DNA of 64,000 nucleotides, taken from the NCBI GenBank assembly GCA_045599325.1, contig JAZRVT010000028.1, positions 1 to 64,000 of the forward strand, written 5' to 3'. The position numbers and the translations under genes were made by a program. This document shows positions 26,244 through 33,800 of the stretch, in pieces (position 1 is the first letter of the stretch; each line of letters starts with the position of its first letter). The notes under the pieces were generated by a model, which was not told where the DNA came from, ran no database searches, and was given only the letters and a program-made list of their open reading frames with translations. The DNA comes from Cacconaster sp045599325. GTDB taxonomy: Bacteria; Bacteroidota; Bacteroidia; Bacteroidales; UBA932.

Positions 26244-28040
26244 ATGCAGGAAATACGAAATGTGGCGATCATCGCCCACGTTGACCACGGCAAGACGACA
26301 CTGGTTGACAGAATGATTTATCAGGCACAGCTCACACGCCGTGCAGAAGACCTTCAGGAACTGATTCTCGACAACAACGACCTCGAGAGGGAAAGGGGCA
26401 TCACCATTCTGGCAAAGAACGTCTCAGTGCCATACAAGGGCGTGAAGATCAATATCATCGACACTCCGGGCCACGCCGATTTCGGCGGCGAGGTGGAGAG
26501 GGTCCTCAACATGGCCGACGGAGTGCTTCTGCTTGTCGACGCCTTCGAGGGAACAATGCCGCAGACCAGATTCGTGCTCCAGAAAGCCATCGAGATGGGC
26601 AAGAAGCCTATCGTCGTCATCAACAAGGTCGACAAGCTCAACTGCCGTCCGGATGAGGTTCAGGAACAGGTGTTCGACCTTATGTTCTCCCTCAACGCAA
26701 CTGAGGAGCAGCTTGACTTCAGGACCATATACGGCAGTGCCAAGCAGGGCTGGATGTCCGACGACTGGCGCAAGCCTACCGGCGACATAACCCCGCTTCT
26801 GGATGCCATCATAGAAGAGATTCCTGCACCGGAAATCAAGGAAGGCACACCTCAGATGCTCATTTCCTCTCTCGAATATTCCCCGTATGTCGGCCGTATC
26901 GCAGTGGGACGAGTCACCCGCGGCTCGCTCAGGGCGGCGATGCCTGTTTCGCTCTGCAAGCGCTACGACATCATCGAGAAGCAGAAGGCAAAGGAGCTGA
27001 TGGTGTTCGAAGGGCTCGAGAAGAAGAAGGTCGAATCTGTGCAGTGCGGTGACATCTGCGCCGTGGTCGGAATCGACGGCTTCGAGATCGGCGACACTAT
27101 CGCTGATTTCGAGAACCCTGAACCGCTTCCTCCTATCTCCGTCGACGAGCCGACGATGAGTATGGTCTTCACCATCAACGATTCGCCGTTCTTCGGCCGG
27201 GAAGGCAAGTTCGTCACCTCCCGCCATATCAAGGAGCGTCTCGAGCGCGAACTTGAGAAGAACCTGGCTCTCAGGGTTAAGCCTGGCCAGAACGCAGACT
27301 CGTTCATTGTCTACGGCCGTGGCGTGCTGCATCTCTCGATCCTTATCGAGACTATGCGGCGCGAGGGCTTCGAGCTTCAGGTCGGCCAGCCGCGCGTCCT
27401 CGACAAGACCATCAACGGCCAGCGATGCGAGCCTGTCGAGTACCTCACCATCGACGTGCCTGAGGAATTCGTGGGCCGCGCAATCGAGATGACCACACGA
27501 CGCAAGGGCGCCCTCATACATATGGAGAACCGCGGAGACCGCACTCACCTCGATTTCGAGATCCCTGCCCGCGGCCTTATGGGACTCCGCAGCAACCTGC
27601 TGACCGCCACCCAGGGCGAGTCCATAGTTGCACACCGCTTCAAGGGATACGAACCTTACAAGGGCGACATCGAGAAGCGCACCAACGGCTCGCTCGTGGC
27701 ACACGAGACAGGCCTCTCTGTGGCATATGCGATGGACAAGCTCCAGGACCGCGGCCGCTTCTTCATCGATCCGGGCGAGGAGGTCTATCAGGGCCAGGTC
27801 GTCGGCGAGCATATACGCGATTTCGACCTCGTCATCAATATCTGCAAGACCAAGAAACTGACCAATGTCCGTGCCGCCGGCACCGACGAGAAGGTGGTCC
27901 TTCCGCCGCCTGTACGCTTCAGCCTCGAGGAGGCTCTCGAGTACATCCAGGAGGACGAACTTGTGGAAGTCACGCCTAAGTCTATGCGAATGAGGAAGAT
28001 TATCCTCGACGAGATAGAGAGAAAAAGAGCCGGCAGATAG
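26244..28040 (+). CDS. typA: Ribosome-associated translational GTPase TypA/BipA
   Basis: A 598-residue translational GTPase of the TypA/BipA family, which binds the ribosome and helps 50S assembly and stress growth. The G domain begins MQEIRNVAIIAHVDHGKTT, with G1 at residues 11-18; G2 (RGITI), G3 (DTPGHADFGGE) and G4 (NKVDKLN) are intact. The elongation-factor-like domains follow, and the family-specific C-terminal domain is present, including GDRTHLDFEIPARGLMG and the end RKIILDEIERKRAGR. The start at 26244 was preferred over 26217 because the latter lies inside the -7 promoter element and because MQEIRN is the usual N-terminus. It is monocistronic: yceD downstream has its own promoter. Confidence 0.98.
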   Translation: MQEIRNVAIIAHVDHGKTTLVDRMIYQAQLTRRAEDLQELILDNNDLERERGITILAKNVSVPYKGVKINIIDTPGHADFGGEVERVLNMADGVLLLVDAFEGTMPQTRFVLQKAIEMGKKPIVVINKVDKLNCRPDEVQEQVFDLMFSLNATEEQLDFRTIYGSAKQGWMSDDWRKPTGDITPLLDAIIEEIPAPEIKEGTPQMLISSLEYSPYVGRIAVGRVTRGSLRAAMPVSLCKRYDIIEKQKAKELMVFEGLEKKKVESVQCGDICAVVGIDGFEIGDTIADFENPEPLPPISVDEPTMSMVFTINDSPFFGREGKFVTSRHIKERLERELEKNLALRVKPGQNADSFIVYGRGVLHLSILIETMRREGFELQVGQPRVLDKTINGQRCEPVEYLTIDVPEEFVGRAIEMTTRRKGALIHMENRGDRTHLDFEIPARGLMGLRSNLLTATQGESIVAHRFKGYEPYKGDIEKRTNGSLVAHETGLSVAYAMDKLQDRGRFFIDPGEEVYQGQVVGEHIRDFDLVINICKTKKLTNVRAAGTDEKVVLPPPVRFSLEEALEYIQEDELVEVTPKSMRMRKIILDEIERKRAGR

Positions 28041-28041
28041 G

Positions 28042-28070
28042 TTGGTTATTAAAATAATTTGCTATATTTG
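28042..28070 (+). promoter_or_regulatory. Promoter of yceD-rpmF (TTGG ... TATATTTG)
   Basis: TTGG at 28042-28045 and TATATTTG at 28063-28070 are separated by 17 bases, resembling the -33/-7 Bacteroidota promoter. Transcription would begin shortly before the DUF177 start codon at 28089. Confidence 0.65.
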
Positions 28071-28088
28071 CAGCCCCATTTTTCCGAT

Positions 28089-28622
28089 ATGGACGAAATG
28101 AACCAGAAATTAGCCATTCCCGTCAAGGGTCTGCCGATGGGCGGAAGTTCGTTCAACTTCGTGATAGACGGGAAGTTCTTTCAGGAATTCGGTAACGCGC
28201 AGATCAAGGATGCGGACTGCTCCGTGAAGGTCACCGTGATGCGTCATCAGACACTTCTCGAAGTGGAATGTCTCATCGGGGGATATGTGGTTGTCGAGTG
28301 CGACCGCTGCCTCGAGGACCTCACTCTCAAGGTCGATGTCGATGAGCATCTCACCGCAGGCTTCGGCAATGTCGAGGTCGATGATGAGAACAGCGACGGG
28401 GACGTGGTGGTGATCGACCCTTCGGAGACTGAACTTGACTTGAGCCAGTTCGTCTACGACTATGTCTGCCTGAGCCTGCCTCTCGTCAAGGTCCATCCTG
28501 AAGGGAAGTGCAACCCCGAGATGCTTAAGTATCTCTCCGATGCAGCTGCCGCCGGGAATGAACCCAAGATGGACACTCCGTTCGAAGGACTGAAAGATTT
28601 GTTGGATAACAGAAACAATTAA
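28089..28622 (+). CDS. DUF177 family (YceD-like) protein
   Basis: A 177-residue protein of the YceD/DUF177 family, encoded immediately upstream of ribosomal protein L32 in most bacteria and thought to act in 23S rRNA or 50S subunit maturation. The conserved core C-x2-C is present (VVECDRCLEDLTL near residue 68), followed by the acidic stretch and the CNPEMLKYL end. The start MDEMNQK at 28089 is preferred over the upstream in-frame codon at 28059, because a TATATTTG promoter occupies 28063-28070. The rpmF gene follows 17 bases downstream. Confidence 0.9.
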   Translation: MDEMNQKLAIPVKGLPMGGSSFNFVIDGKFFQEFGNAQIKDADCSVKVTVMRHQTLLEVECLIGGYVVVECDRCLEDLTLKVDVDEHLTAGFGNVEVDDENSDGDVVVIDPSETELDLSQFVYDYVCLSLPLVKVHPEGKCNPEMLKYLSDAAAAGNEPKMDTPFEGLKDLLDNRNN

Positions 28623-28639
28623 TATAAAAATAACAAGAA

Positions 28640-28822
28640 ATGGCACATCCGAAACGAAAAGTCTCCAAGCAGCGCAGAGACAAAAGAAGAACTCACGATG
28701 CAGCGGTTGCTCCGCAGCTCGCGGTTTGCCCAAATTGCGGTGCTACAGTTCTGTACCACCACGTTTGCCCTGAATGCGGCTTCTATCGCGGCCGTCAGAT
28801 TATCAACAAGAGCGTTGAATAG
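28640..28822 (+). CDS. rpmF: 50S ribosomal protein L32
   Basis: A 60-residue L32 protein. It begins MAHPKRKVSKQRRDKRRTHD (basic rRNA-binding tail) and carries a complete four-cysteine zinc ribbon (C-x2-C near residue 30 and C-x2-C near 43). Length and composition are standard, and the yceD-rpmF order is conserved. A hairpin with a T run follows at 28848-28870. Confidence 0.98.
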   Translation: MAHPKRKVSKQRRDKRRTHDAAVAPQLAVCPNCGATVLYHHVCPECGFYRGRQIINKSVE

Positions 28823-28847
28823 TCGATTCTCGGAAAGAGACTGAAAG

Positions 28848-28870
28848 TACCGGGCTCACCCGGTATTTTT
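28848..28870 (+). terminator. Rho-independent terminator after rpmF
   Basis: A perfect stem TACCGGG/CCCGGTA with loop CTCA is followed by five T. It ends only four bases before tRNA-Arg begins. Confidence 0.75.
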
Positions 28871-28874
28871 ATAG

Positions 28875-28946
28875 GCCCCTGTAGTTCAACGGATAGAATG
28901 GAGGTTTCCTAAACCTTAGATGGCAGTTCGATTCTGCCCGGGGGTA
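28875..28946 (+). tRNA. tRNA-Arg (anticodon CCU)
   Basis: A 72-base cloverleaf. The acceptor GCCCCTG pairs with CGGGGGT, with a terminal G-U. The anticodon stem GAGGT/ACCTT encloses loop TTCCTAA, giving anticodon CCU (codon AGG). The T-arm has GTTCGAT. CCA is not encoded. No promoter is visible between the rpmF terminator and this gene, so it may depend on read-through from yceD-rpmF. Confidence 0.93.
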
Positions 28947-28948
28947 CG

Positions 28949-28982
28949 AAAAGGATGACGCAGATGCGCTGTCCTTTTTTTT
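28949..28982 (+). terminator. Rho-independent terminator after tRNA-Arg
   Basis: An imperfect stem AAAGGATGACGC/GCGCTGTCCTTT with a four-base loop is followed by a run of T that continues to 28982. Confidence 0.8.
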
Positions 28983-28999
28983 ATGGCGCAAATGTTTCT

Positions 29000-29007
29000 T
29001 AAATTTG
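29000..29007 (+). promoter_or_regulatory. -7 promoter element of the metal exporter gene (TAAATTTG)
   Basis: TAAATTTG matches the consensus and lies 35 bases before the preferred ATG at 29043. It falls inside the longer reading frame that starts at 28983, arguing for the later start. Confidence 0.55.
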
Positions 29008-29042
29008 TGCCCTTGTTTCATCATTATCCTGTATACATTCAA

Positions 29043-30119
29043 ATGCTCGCAGAAATAATTCTTGATTCATTGAGGACTGCAATCCTGATTACGGGTATGG
29101 TCGTGGCTATGATGCTGATGATCGAGTCGATAAACATCAGGTCCCGCGGCCGCTGGTTCTCCACACTCGGCAAGTCATCGTTCGGTCAGGTTGTCCTGTC
29201 CGCCCTGCTGGGTGCGATACCGGGCTGTATGGGCGGTTTTGCGAGCGTGTCGCTCTATTCCCACGGGATGATAAGTTTCGGAGCGCTTGTGGCGATGATG
29301 ATAGCCACTTCCGGCGACGAGTCATTCATAATGCTCGGGATGTTTCCGGGCACCGCTCTCTGGGTTACCCTTGTCCTGCTTGTGATTGCAATAGCAGCCG
29401 GCTGGACGATAGACCGCATCTCGGGAGGAAAGGGGAGGATAATGGCTCCTGCCTGCAATGAGATGGCGATCCACGAGGAGGACGACGGGCAGGGCGCGGG
29501 CGGACGCCGCCTGACCTGGAAAAGGGCGGTGCTGTTCCTGGGACTGGCAGTCTATGCAGCCGCGCTGGCTTTCGGAGTGCTGGAACACGAAGAACTGGAG
29601 GAGGTGGCTGTCAATACCCGTGGCGGTCTGCTCGACGAGGCCTGGATGAATGTGATGTTCGCCTGCCTGAGCGTCGTGATGCTCATCGTGATCATCTTTG
29701 CGACGGACCATTTCATTGACGAGCATCTGTGGCACCACATCGTCTGCACCCACCTTCCCAAGGTGTTCGCCTGGACATTCGGAATCCTCCTGCTTCTTGC
29801 AGTGGGGAATACGTATCTTGACATCGAATCCTGGGTCAGCTCGAATATCCCTCTGATGATCGTGCTGGCTTCGCTCATAGGAATAATCCCCGAATCAGGG
29901 CCTCATCTCATCTTCGTGACTATGTTCGCGACGGGGGCCGTTCCGGTATCGGTGCTTATGGCGAGCTGCATCTCGCAGGACGGACACTCAGCACTTCCGC
30001 TTTTCGCCGAGTCCAAGAAGGCATTCGTCGCTGCCAAGGCCATCAACTTCGCCCTGGCGCTTGCCGTCGGCTTTGCTGTTTACTGTATCTCTTCTTTACA
30101 GGGGGCTGCGACCCTCTGA
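29043..30119 (+). CDS. Putative 10-TM metal exporter (ArsP_2/putative manganese transporter family)
   Basis: A 358-residue integral membrane protein with about ten hydrophobic segments. It fits the family annotated as putative 10-TM heavy-metal exporter or putative manganese transporter. Characteristic segments are LGAIPGCMGGFASVSLYSHG near residue 60 and its internal echo SLIGIIPESGPHLIFVTMFATG near 280. Each is followed by a segment with D-E or Q-D-G-H residues (ATSGDESFIML; CISQDGHSALPL) that may line the pathway. The two-fold internal repeat is visible. An ATG at 28983 would precede a TAAATTTG promoter element, so 29043 is preferred. No yybP-type riboswitch is recognisable upstream. The metal is uncertain. 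Confidence 0.8.
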   Translation: MLAEIILDSLRTAILITGMVVAMMLMIESINIRSRGRWFSTLGKSSFGQVVLSALLGAIPGCMGGFASVSLYSHGMISFGALVAMMIATSGDESFIMLGMFPGTALWVTLVLLVIAIAAGWTIDRISGGKGRIMAPACNEMAIHEEDDGQGAGGRRLTWKRAVLFLGLAVYAAALAFGVLEHEELEEVAVNTRGGLLDEAWMNVMFACLSVVMLIVIIFATDHFIDEHLWHHIVCTHLPKVFAWTFGILLLLAVGNTYLDIESWVSSNIPLMIVLASLIGIIPESGPHLIFVTMFATGAVPVSVLMASCISQDGHSALPLFAESKKAFVAAKAINFALALAVGFAVYCISSLQGAATL

Positions 30120-30156
30120 AACCCCTGCCGCTCCCGGTCTCTCTCAGCAGCGGATC

Positions 30157-31407
30157 CTATTCTCCGTACAGGTATTTGCGCTGGGCGGGGGTGAGTGTGT
30201 CGATCTCGATGCCGAGGGTCTCGAGCTTGCAGAGGGCGACAGCACGGTCGATCTCCTCTGGAACCTCGTGGGTCATAGCGCCGCGGACACGGGCCATATC
30301 ATTGCGGTGCTCCACAAGATAGCGCGCAGAGAGCGCCTGAATTGCGAAAGACATATCCATAATCTCGGCAGGATGTCCGTCGCCGGCCGCGAGATTCACA
30401 AGACGTCCCTCCGCGATCACGCAGATTCTGTGACCGTTGGCGAGAGTGTAGCTCAGGATGTTCTGGCGGGCAGGGGTGACCTCCACTGCCAGAGACCTCA
30501 GCTCCGCAACATTCACCTCGCAGTCGAAGTGACCCGCGTTGCAGCAGATGGCCCCGTCCTTCATCAGCAGGAAATCCTCGCCCGTGATCACATCGTCGCA
30601 TCCCGTTACAGTCACGAAAAGGTCGCCCAGAGGGGCCGCCTGGCGCATCTTCATTACAGTGAAGCCGTCCATCGCAGCCTCGATGGCCCTGACAGGGTTG
30701 ACCTCAGTCACAATGACCTTGGCTCCGAGGCCCTTCGCCCTCATCGCCACGCCCTTGCCGCACCAGCCGTAGCCCGCGACGACCACAGTCTTGCCGGCGA
30801 CGATCAGGTTGGTTGTGCGGTTGATGCCGTTCCATACAGACTGGCCCGTGCCGTAGCGGTTGTCGAACAGATGCTTGCAGTCAGCATTGTTCACCAGCAT
30901 CATAGGGAAGAGGAGCCTGCCGGAGCGGTCCATCTGCTGAAGGCGCAGGATTCCGGTAGTGGTCTCCTCGCAGCCTCCGATGACCTTCCCGGCGAGTTCA
31001 GGGAATTCGGTGTGGATGAGGTTCACAAGGTCGCCGCCGTCATCGATGATGATGTCCGGACCGACTTCGATCACATTGCGGCAGTGTGCGGCGTACTCCT
31101 CAGGAGTGGTGCCGTGCCAGGCGAAGACATTGAGCCCGTCGTGGACGAGCGCAGCTGCTATGTCGTCCTGAGTGGAGAGCGGGTTGCTTCCGGTGACATA
31201 CATTTCGGCGCCGCCTGCCGCCAGCACCTTGCAGAGGTATGCAGTCTTCGCCTCCAGATGGACCGAGAGGGCCACTTTCAGCCCTGCGAAAGGCTTCTCT
31301 TCGGAGAACTGTTTCTCCAGTTTGTTGAGAATAGGCATATTGCGCCTTACCCAGTCTATCTTGAGCTGGCCGTCCGGCCAGAGGTCTGCGTTCTTGATGA
31401 TGCTCAT
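30157..31407 (-). CDS. ahcY: Adenosylhomocysteinase
   Basis: A 416-residue S-adenosylhomocysteine hydrolase, which splits SAH to adenosine and homocysteine and keeps methylation reactions running. NAD-binding loop GYGWCGKGVA lies near residue 208. Active-site stretches are present: LFDNRYGTGQS near 178, NAGHFDCEVN near 292 and the early SVHLEAKTA with the substrate-contacting residues near 49. The C-terminus is short (LTPAQRKYLYGE) and lacks the longer Lys-Tyr tail of many homologues, as in compact bacterial and archaeal forms. TATCTTTG promoter at 31428-31435. It is convergent with the metal exporter, with 37 bases between stops. Confidence 0.96.
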   Translation of the reverse strand: MSIIKNADLWPDGQLKIDWVRRNMPILNKLEKQFSEEKPFAGLKVALSVHLEAKTAYLCKVLAAGGAEMYVTGSNPLSTQDDIAAALVHDGLNVFAWHGTTPEEYAAHCRNVIEVGPDIIIDDGGDLVNLIHTEFPELAGKVIGGCEETTTGILRLQQMDRSGRLLFPMMLVNNADCKHLFDNRYGTGQSVWNGINRTTNLIVAGKTVVVAGYGWCGKGVAMRAKGLGAKVIVTEVNPVRAIEAAMDGFTVMKMRQAAPLGDLFVTVTGCDDVITGEDFLLMKDGAICCNAGHFDCEVNVAELRSLAVEVTPARQNILSYTLANGHRICVIAEGRLVNLAAGDGHPAEIMDMSFAIQALSARYLVEHRNDMARVRGAMTHEVPEEIDRAVALCKLETLGIEIDTLTPAQRKYLYGE

Positions 31408-31427
31408 AGTGTCTTCTGAATTTTGTG

Positions 31428-31435
31428 CAAAGATA
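31428..31435 (-). promoter_or_regulatory. -7 promoter element of ahcY (TATCTTTG)
   Basis: Minus-strand TATCTTTG, perfect consensus, about 20 bases before the ahcY start codon and just downstream of the xerD stop. Confidence 0.7.
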
Positions 31436-31439
31436 GCGA

Positions 31440-32333
31440 TTATCGCTTAGGATGGAATTTCAGGATCGTCTCCTGCCACTTCCGTGTGTCAATGTGAGTG
31501 TAGATTTCTGTGGTGAGGATGGATTCGTGGCCCAGCATCTCCTGCACGGCGCGCAGGTCGGCGCCGTTCTCCACCAGATGGGTGGCGAAGCTGTGGCGGA
31601 AGGTGTGAGGGGATATCTCCTTAGTGATTCCTGCCGCTGCGGCCTGTGCCTTGACTATGTTGAATATGGAGATGCGCGACAGCGGCCCTCCGTTGCGGTT
31701 GAGGATGAGGATGTCCTCGGCCTCCCTCTTTACAGGCAGCGTCCTGCGCTGGCCGAGCCAGAGCCTGATGGCCCGGGCCGCGGGTTCGCCCAGCGGCACC
31801 AGCCTCTGCTTGCTGCCCTTGCCGAAGACTTTCACAAACTGCTCCTCCAGGAAGATGTCGGAGATCTTCAGGTGCGCCAGCTCGCTGACACGGAGTCCGC
31901 AGGAGTAGAGCACTTCAATGATGCAGCGGTTCCTGTGGCCTTCCGGCAGAGAGAGGTCCACGGAGGCGATGATTCGCTCTACCTCCTCCACGGAGAGGAC
32001 TGTCGGGAGATATGGGTTCATCTTCGGCGCGGCCACCCTGTCGCAGGGGTTCTCCTGCAGCTTCCCTTCAGCGTCGAGATACTTGTAGAGAGCCTTCAGC
32101 GCGCTCAGCACGCGTGCCTGGGAGCGCTTGGTCAGCCCTGCTTCAACCTGTTCCGCCAGGAAGCCGCCGATGTCGGCAGACGACGCGGCGGCGGGCTCCA
32201 CGCCGCATCCCTGCAGGTAGTCCAGATATTTCCGGCAGTCGCTGCAGTAGCTGGTCACCGTGTTGGCCGAAAGCCCGCGCTCGAGCTTCAGGTAAGTCCT
32301 GAACTCATTGTATGTCTCACTGAATATGTCCAT
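31440..32333 (-). CDS. xerD: Site-specific tyrosine recombinase XerD
   Basis: A 297-residue tyrosine recombinase. The N-terminal SAM-like DNA-binding domain (residues 5-90) is followed by a catalytic domain with all expected residues: Arg148 in SCGLRVSEL, Lys172/Lys175 in the beta hairpin, His243 and Arg246 in SPHTFRHSFATHL, His269 in LGHE, and Tyr278 in TEIYTHI. Length and sequence match the XerD/XerC chromosome-dimer resolvases rather than a phage integrase. The gene overlaps nth by 17 bases and belongs to the ftsE-nth-xerD operon. XerC versus XerD assignment is less certain. Confidence 0.92.
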   Translation of the reverse strand: MDIFSETYNEFRTYLKLERGLSANTVTSYCSDCRKYLDYLQGCGVEPAAASSADIGGFLAEQVEAGLTKRSQARVLSALKALYKYLDAEGKLQENPCDRVAAPKMNPYLPTVLSVEEVERIIASVDLSLPEGHRNRCIIEVLYSCGLRVSELAHLKISDIFLEEQFVKVFGKGSKQRLVPLGEPAARAIRLWLGQRRTLPVKREAEDILILNRNGGPLSRISIFNIVKAQAAAAGITKEISPHTFRHSFATHLVENGADLRAVQEMLGHESILTTEIYTHIDTRKWQETILKFHPKR

Positions 32334-32946
32334 AAGATTTGCAGAATCCTTTCAGCCCGCACTCTTCGCATCCGGGCTTCTTTGCGGTGCAGACATAGCG
32401 GCCGTGGAGGATCAGCCAGTGGTGGGCCTTGGGGCGGAGCTCCTCCGGGAATCCGGCCTCGAGCTCCAGCGCCACTGCTGTAGGTGTCTTTGCAGAAGAG
32501 AGCCCGAGCCGGTGCGCAACCCTGAACACGTGGGTGTCGACAGCAATCACAGGTTTGTTGTATATTATCGATGCGACCACTGCCGCAGTCTTGCGGCCGA
32601 CGCCCGGCAGCCTGACGAGCCGGTCGATGTCGTCAGGGATCTCCCCTCCGTAGTCGCTGACAACCATCCGCGCCATTCCGGCGAGGTGCCTTGACTTGCT
32701 GTTGGGGTATGAGATGGAGGATATCAGCGGATAGATCTCTTCGGGAGAGGCTGCGGCCATATCCTGAACTGACGGGTATCTCTCGAAAAGGGCGGGGGTG
32801 GTCAGATTGACCCGCTTGTCGGTGCACTGCGCCGAAAGGATCACCGCGACTATCAGCTGATAAGGCGACTTGAAGTTCAGTTCGCTCCCGGCAACAGGCA
32901 TATTGGCCTGGAACCATTCGATCGTCTGCCTATATAGCTTCTTCAT
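32317..32946 (-). CDS. nth: Endonuclease III (base-excision DNA glycosylase/AP lyase)
   Basis: A 209-residue Nth enzyme that removes oxidised pyrimidines. The helix-hairpin-helix reads LPGVGRKTAAV with catalytic Lys119, the catalytic Asp137 is in VDTHVFRV, and the [4Fe-4S] loop has cysteines 186, 193, 196 and 202 in the standard C-x6-C-x2-C-x5-C spacing. Length is typical. It overlaps ftsE upstream by 17 bases and xerD downstream by 17 bases, which implies translational coupling of the three genes. Confidence 0.97.
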   Translation of the reverse strand: MKKLYRQTIEWFQANMPVAGSELNFKSPYQLIVAVILSAQCTDKRVNLTTPALFERYPSVQDMAAASPEEIYPLISSISYPNSKSRHLAGMARMVVSDYGGEIPDDIDRLVRLPGVGRKTAAVVASIIYNKPVIAVDTHVFRVAHRLGLSSAKTPTAVALELEAGFPEELRPKAHHWLILHGRYVCTAKKPGCEECGLKGFCKSYGHIQ

Positions 32947-33712
32947 CTTCAGGCTGCTCTCCTTCTGCGGCAGACTTGTCTTCCACGGTCTCTGCGGTCT
33001 CGGCAGTCTCAGCGTCCCCGCCGCTCCGGGCTGACTCGCTGTCGGTGCATTTACCGTCAGTTATGCGCAGTTCGCGTGCAGGGAACTGCCTGATGAGCGA
33101 CTGGTTGTGGGTGACGACGATGACTGCCGTGCCGAGCCTGTTGATCTTGACCAGCAGTTTCATGATCCCGTCGGCTGTCTCTTCGTCGAGATTGCCTGTA
33201 GGCTCGTCTGCCAGCAGCAGCCTCGGCTCGTTGAGAAGGGCCCTTGCGATGGCCGCTCTCTGCTGCTCTCCGCCGGACAGCTGATGGGGCATCTTGTGCG
33301 CCTTGGAGGTGAGTCCCACAGCCCTGAGGGCGGCGCTTATCCTCTCCGCTATGTCGGCCTCTGATTTCCATCCGGTCGACTTGAGGACAAATCTGAGATT
33401 GTCCTCCACGGAGCGGTCCATAAGCAGCTGGAAGTCCTGGAACACAATGCCCAGCTCCCTGCGGAGGTATGGAATTTGCTTGCGTTTGAGCCGCGCCAGG
33501 TCGAAGCCGCATACCTCTCCGCTTCCCCCGAACAGCGGGTTCTCGCCTGTTATCGTGCGGATGATTGTGGTCTTGCCGCTTCCGACCCTGCCTGTCAGGT
33601 AGACGAATTCCCCCGGATTTATCTCAAGGTTGAGGTTCTCGAGGATGACAACTTCGCCGTTTGAGATGTCGGCGTCCCTGAATTCCACAAGAGGTGACTG
33701 GCTGTCGCGCAT
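32930..33712 (-). CDS. ftsE: Cell-division ABC ATPase FtsE
   Basis: A 260-residue ABC ATPase matching FtsE, which with membrane partner FtsX controls peptidoglycan hydrolases at the septum. Walker A is GRVGSGKTT near residue 38, the signature is LSGGEQQR near 148, Walker B is LLLADEPTGNLD near 168, and the H-loop is VVTHN. The C-terminus carries an acidic extension of about 40 residues (repeated ETAETAET, ending EQPEDEEAI), which most FtsE proteins lack. The start at 33712 (MRDSQSPLVEF) was chosen because the longer frame runs through the divergent promoter region. No ftsX is nearby. First gene of ftsE-nth-xerD. Confidence 0.9.
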   Translation of the reverse strand: MRDSQSPLVEFRDADISNGEVVILENLNLEINPGEFVYLTGRVGSGKTTIIRTITGENPLFGGSGEVCGFDLARLKRKQIPYLRRELGIVFQDFQLLMDRSVEDNLRFVLKSTGWKSEADIAERISAALRAVGLTSKAHKMPHQLSGGEQQRAAIARALLNEPRLLLADEPTGNLDEETADGIMKLLVKINRLGTAVIVVTHNQSLIRQFPARELRITDGKCTDSESARSGGDAETAETAETVEDKSAAEGEQPEDEEAI

Positions 33713-33744
33713 ATATAGATGAAGATATTGACTTTGATTCTTCA

Positions 33745-33752
33745 CAAAATTA
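33745..33752 (-). promoter_or_regulatory. -7 promoter element of ftsE operon (TAATTTTG)
   Basis: Minus-strand TAATTTTG with a TTTG (33774-33777, minus strand) 21 bases upstream as a possible -33 box. It is interleaved with the divergent promoter of the TPR gene. Confidence 0.55.
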
Positions 33753-33765
33753 CGATTTATTTGAG

Positions 33766-33773
33766 TAAATTTG
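33766..33773 (+). promoter_or_regulatory. -7 promoter element of the TPR gene (TAAATTTG)
   Basis: TAAATTTG ends 27 bases before the ATG at 33801. It rules out the non-ATG start at 33771 that the reading frame would allow. Confidence 0.6.
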
Positions 33774-33800
33774 CAAAATGTCACAGATAAATTATCTGCT

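Noticed and set aside
26424..27812. A 462-codon open frame antisense to typA
   Set aside because: Wholly inside a strongly conserved gene; composition is that of an antisense shadow.
28983..29042. An earlier start for the metal exporter
   Set aside because: It would put the start in the terminator T run of tRNA-Arg and a -7 promoter element inside the coding sequence.
30061..31419. A 452-codon open frame antisense to ahcY
   Set aside because: Lies over an unmistakable adenosylhomocysteinase; no independent domain signal.
31440..32333. The tyrosine recombinase as a mobile-element integrase
   Set aside because: Its length, motifs and linkage to nth and ftsE fit housekeeping XerD, and no att repeats or cargo genes flank it.
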